The position numbers and the translations under genes are program-made. 64,000 bases of DNA from Pseudomonas sp. K2I15 (GTDB taxonomy: Bacteria > Pseudomonadota > Gammaproteobacteria > Pseudomonadales > Pseudomonadaceae), in the NCBI RefSeq assembly GCF_002204795.1, contig NZ_NIXO01000020.1:35933-99932 (forward strand), given 5' to 3'. Below, piece after piece: positions 63,801-64,000 of this stretch. The stretch's first letter is position 1, and each line of letters begins with the position of its first letter. A model generated the notes under the pieces. It was not told the origin of the DNA. It ran no database searches and worked only from the letters and a program-made list of their open reading frames with translations.

Positions 63801-63942
63801 CATGGATAGGGGTTTGAGGACTAATCGCAGGGCCGAGTGGTAGGTGTTTCCTACACTAGCTCAAGGAAAGGTATGACGTGCGGGGAGGGAGAAACGTTCA
63901 GCGATTGCCGAGCGAAATACGGCTCGAATTTGGAATACAGTC

Positions 63943-64000
63943 AAAATGTGGGAGCGGGCTTGCTCGCGAATGCGGTGTGTCAGTCGCCAGAAATATTGAC
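63943..64000. repeat. REP arm, cut by the window edge
   Basis: AAATGTGGGAGCGGGCTTGC, then CTCGCGAATGCGGTGTGTCA, is the left arm and spacer of the common REP pair; the right arm lies beyond the window. Confidence 0.85.

Larger units (their letters stand above)
63681..64000. other. Region upstream of betT
   Basis: No gene is seen in these 320 bases. They contain the dyad at 63773-63800, a small hairpin-like repeat (GCCGAGCGAAATACGGCTC, about 63907-63925) and the start of a REP at 63943. Confidence 0.5.

Overview
The window looks like a chromosomal segment of a fluorescent pseudomonad (Pseudomonas fluorescens group). It is GC-rich, its intergenic gaps are peppered with REP palindromes of the type GTGGGAGCGGGCTTGCTCGCGAA, and from about 19.6 kb to 55.2 kb it carries gene neighbourhoods I recognise from other Pseudomonas chromosomes: rml genes next to dctBD; cysQ-nudE-yrfG-LysM-LysR-fdhD-ydeP; pckA-hslO-hslR; rimABK; ompR/envZ; tex-thioesterase-gshA. 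No rRNA gene or intact tRNA gene was seen.

Positions 1-5180 are the right part of an integrated element whose left part lies outside the window. All its genes read leftward: a tyrosine integrase, an AlpA-type regulator, a winged-helix protein, a Rha-type phage regulator and a chain of small proteins, most joined by 4-base ATGA overlaps. The right end is a 45-bp copy of the 3' half of a tRNA-Thr(TGT) gene, the expected scar of integration. Between alpA and int lies about 1.1 kb without genes but full of dyads and 10-bp repeats, including a near match to the chromosomal parS sequence.

Positions 5181-8832 are still accessory: an AAA+ ATPase, a strongly AT-rich gene of the sporadic DUF6119/TIGR04141 type, and a small DUF3077-type gene preceded by a structured leader. 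That leader is the most interesting signal in the window. It occurs three times: on the minus strand in the mobile element (968-1145), at 8312-8512 and at 39617-39810. Each copy has a short direct repeat on both sides of a roughly 74-nt stem-loop RNA. The stem-loop contains the complement of that repeat, and a small ORF starts 56-57 nt after the stem. The repeat sequence differs between copies, but the internal complement changes with it. This is the layout of the C4/CI antisense-RNA immunity systems of phages P1 and P4, here attached to small genes on a chromosome.

Positions 9000-19500 hold an SDR/tautomerase operon with a decayed DsbA-type gene inside it, an OprD-type porin, a DsbA-like protein, a TonB siderophore receptor, agmatine deiminase and a three-domain kinase/M23-like/aminotransferase fusion. 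Positions 19664-26265 encode dTDP-L-rhamnose synthesis (rmlBACD) followed by the two-component pair dctBD. Positions 26293-38607 are mostly housekeeping: nucleotide hydrolases, a formate-dehydrogenase-like oxidoreductase with its FdhD, thioesterases, RecQ and a TPR protein. A Fic toxin/antitoxin pair, the third C4-like leader and two unknown genes form a second accessory patch (38783-41587). The rest is core metabolism and stress response (pckA, hslO, hslR, rimABK, ompR/envZ, tex, gshA), then taurine uptake and use (tauABCD), an aldo/keto reductase, a second OprD-type porin and a BetT-type transporter.
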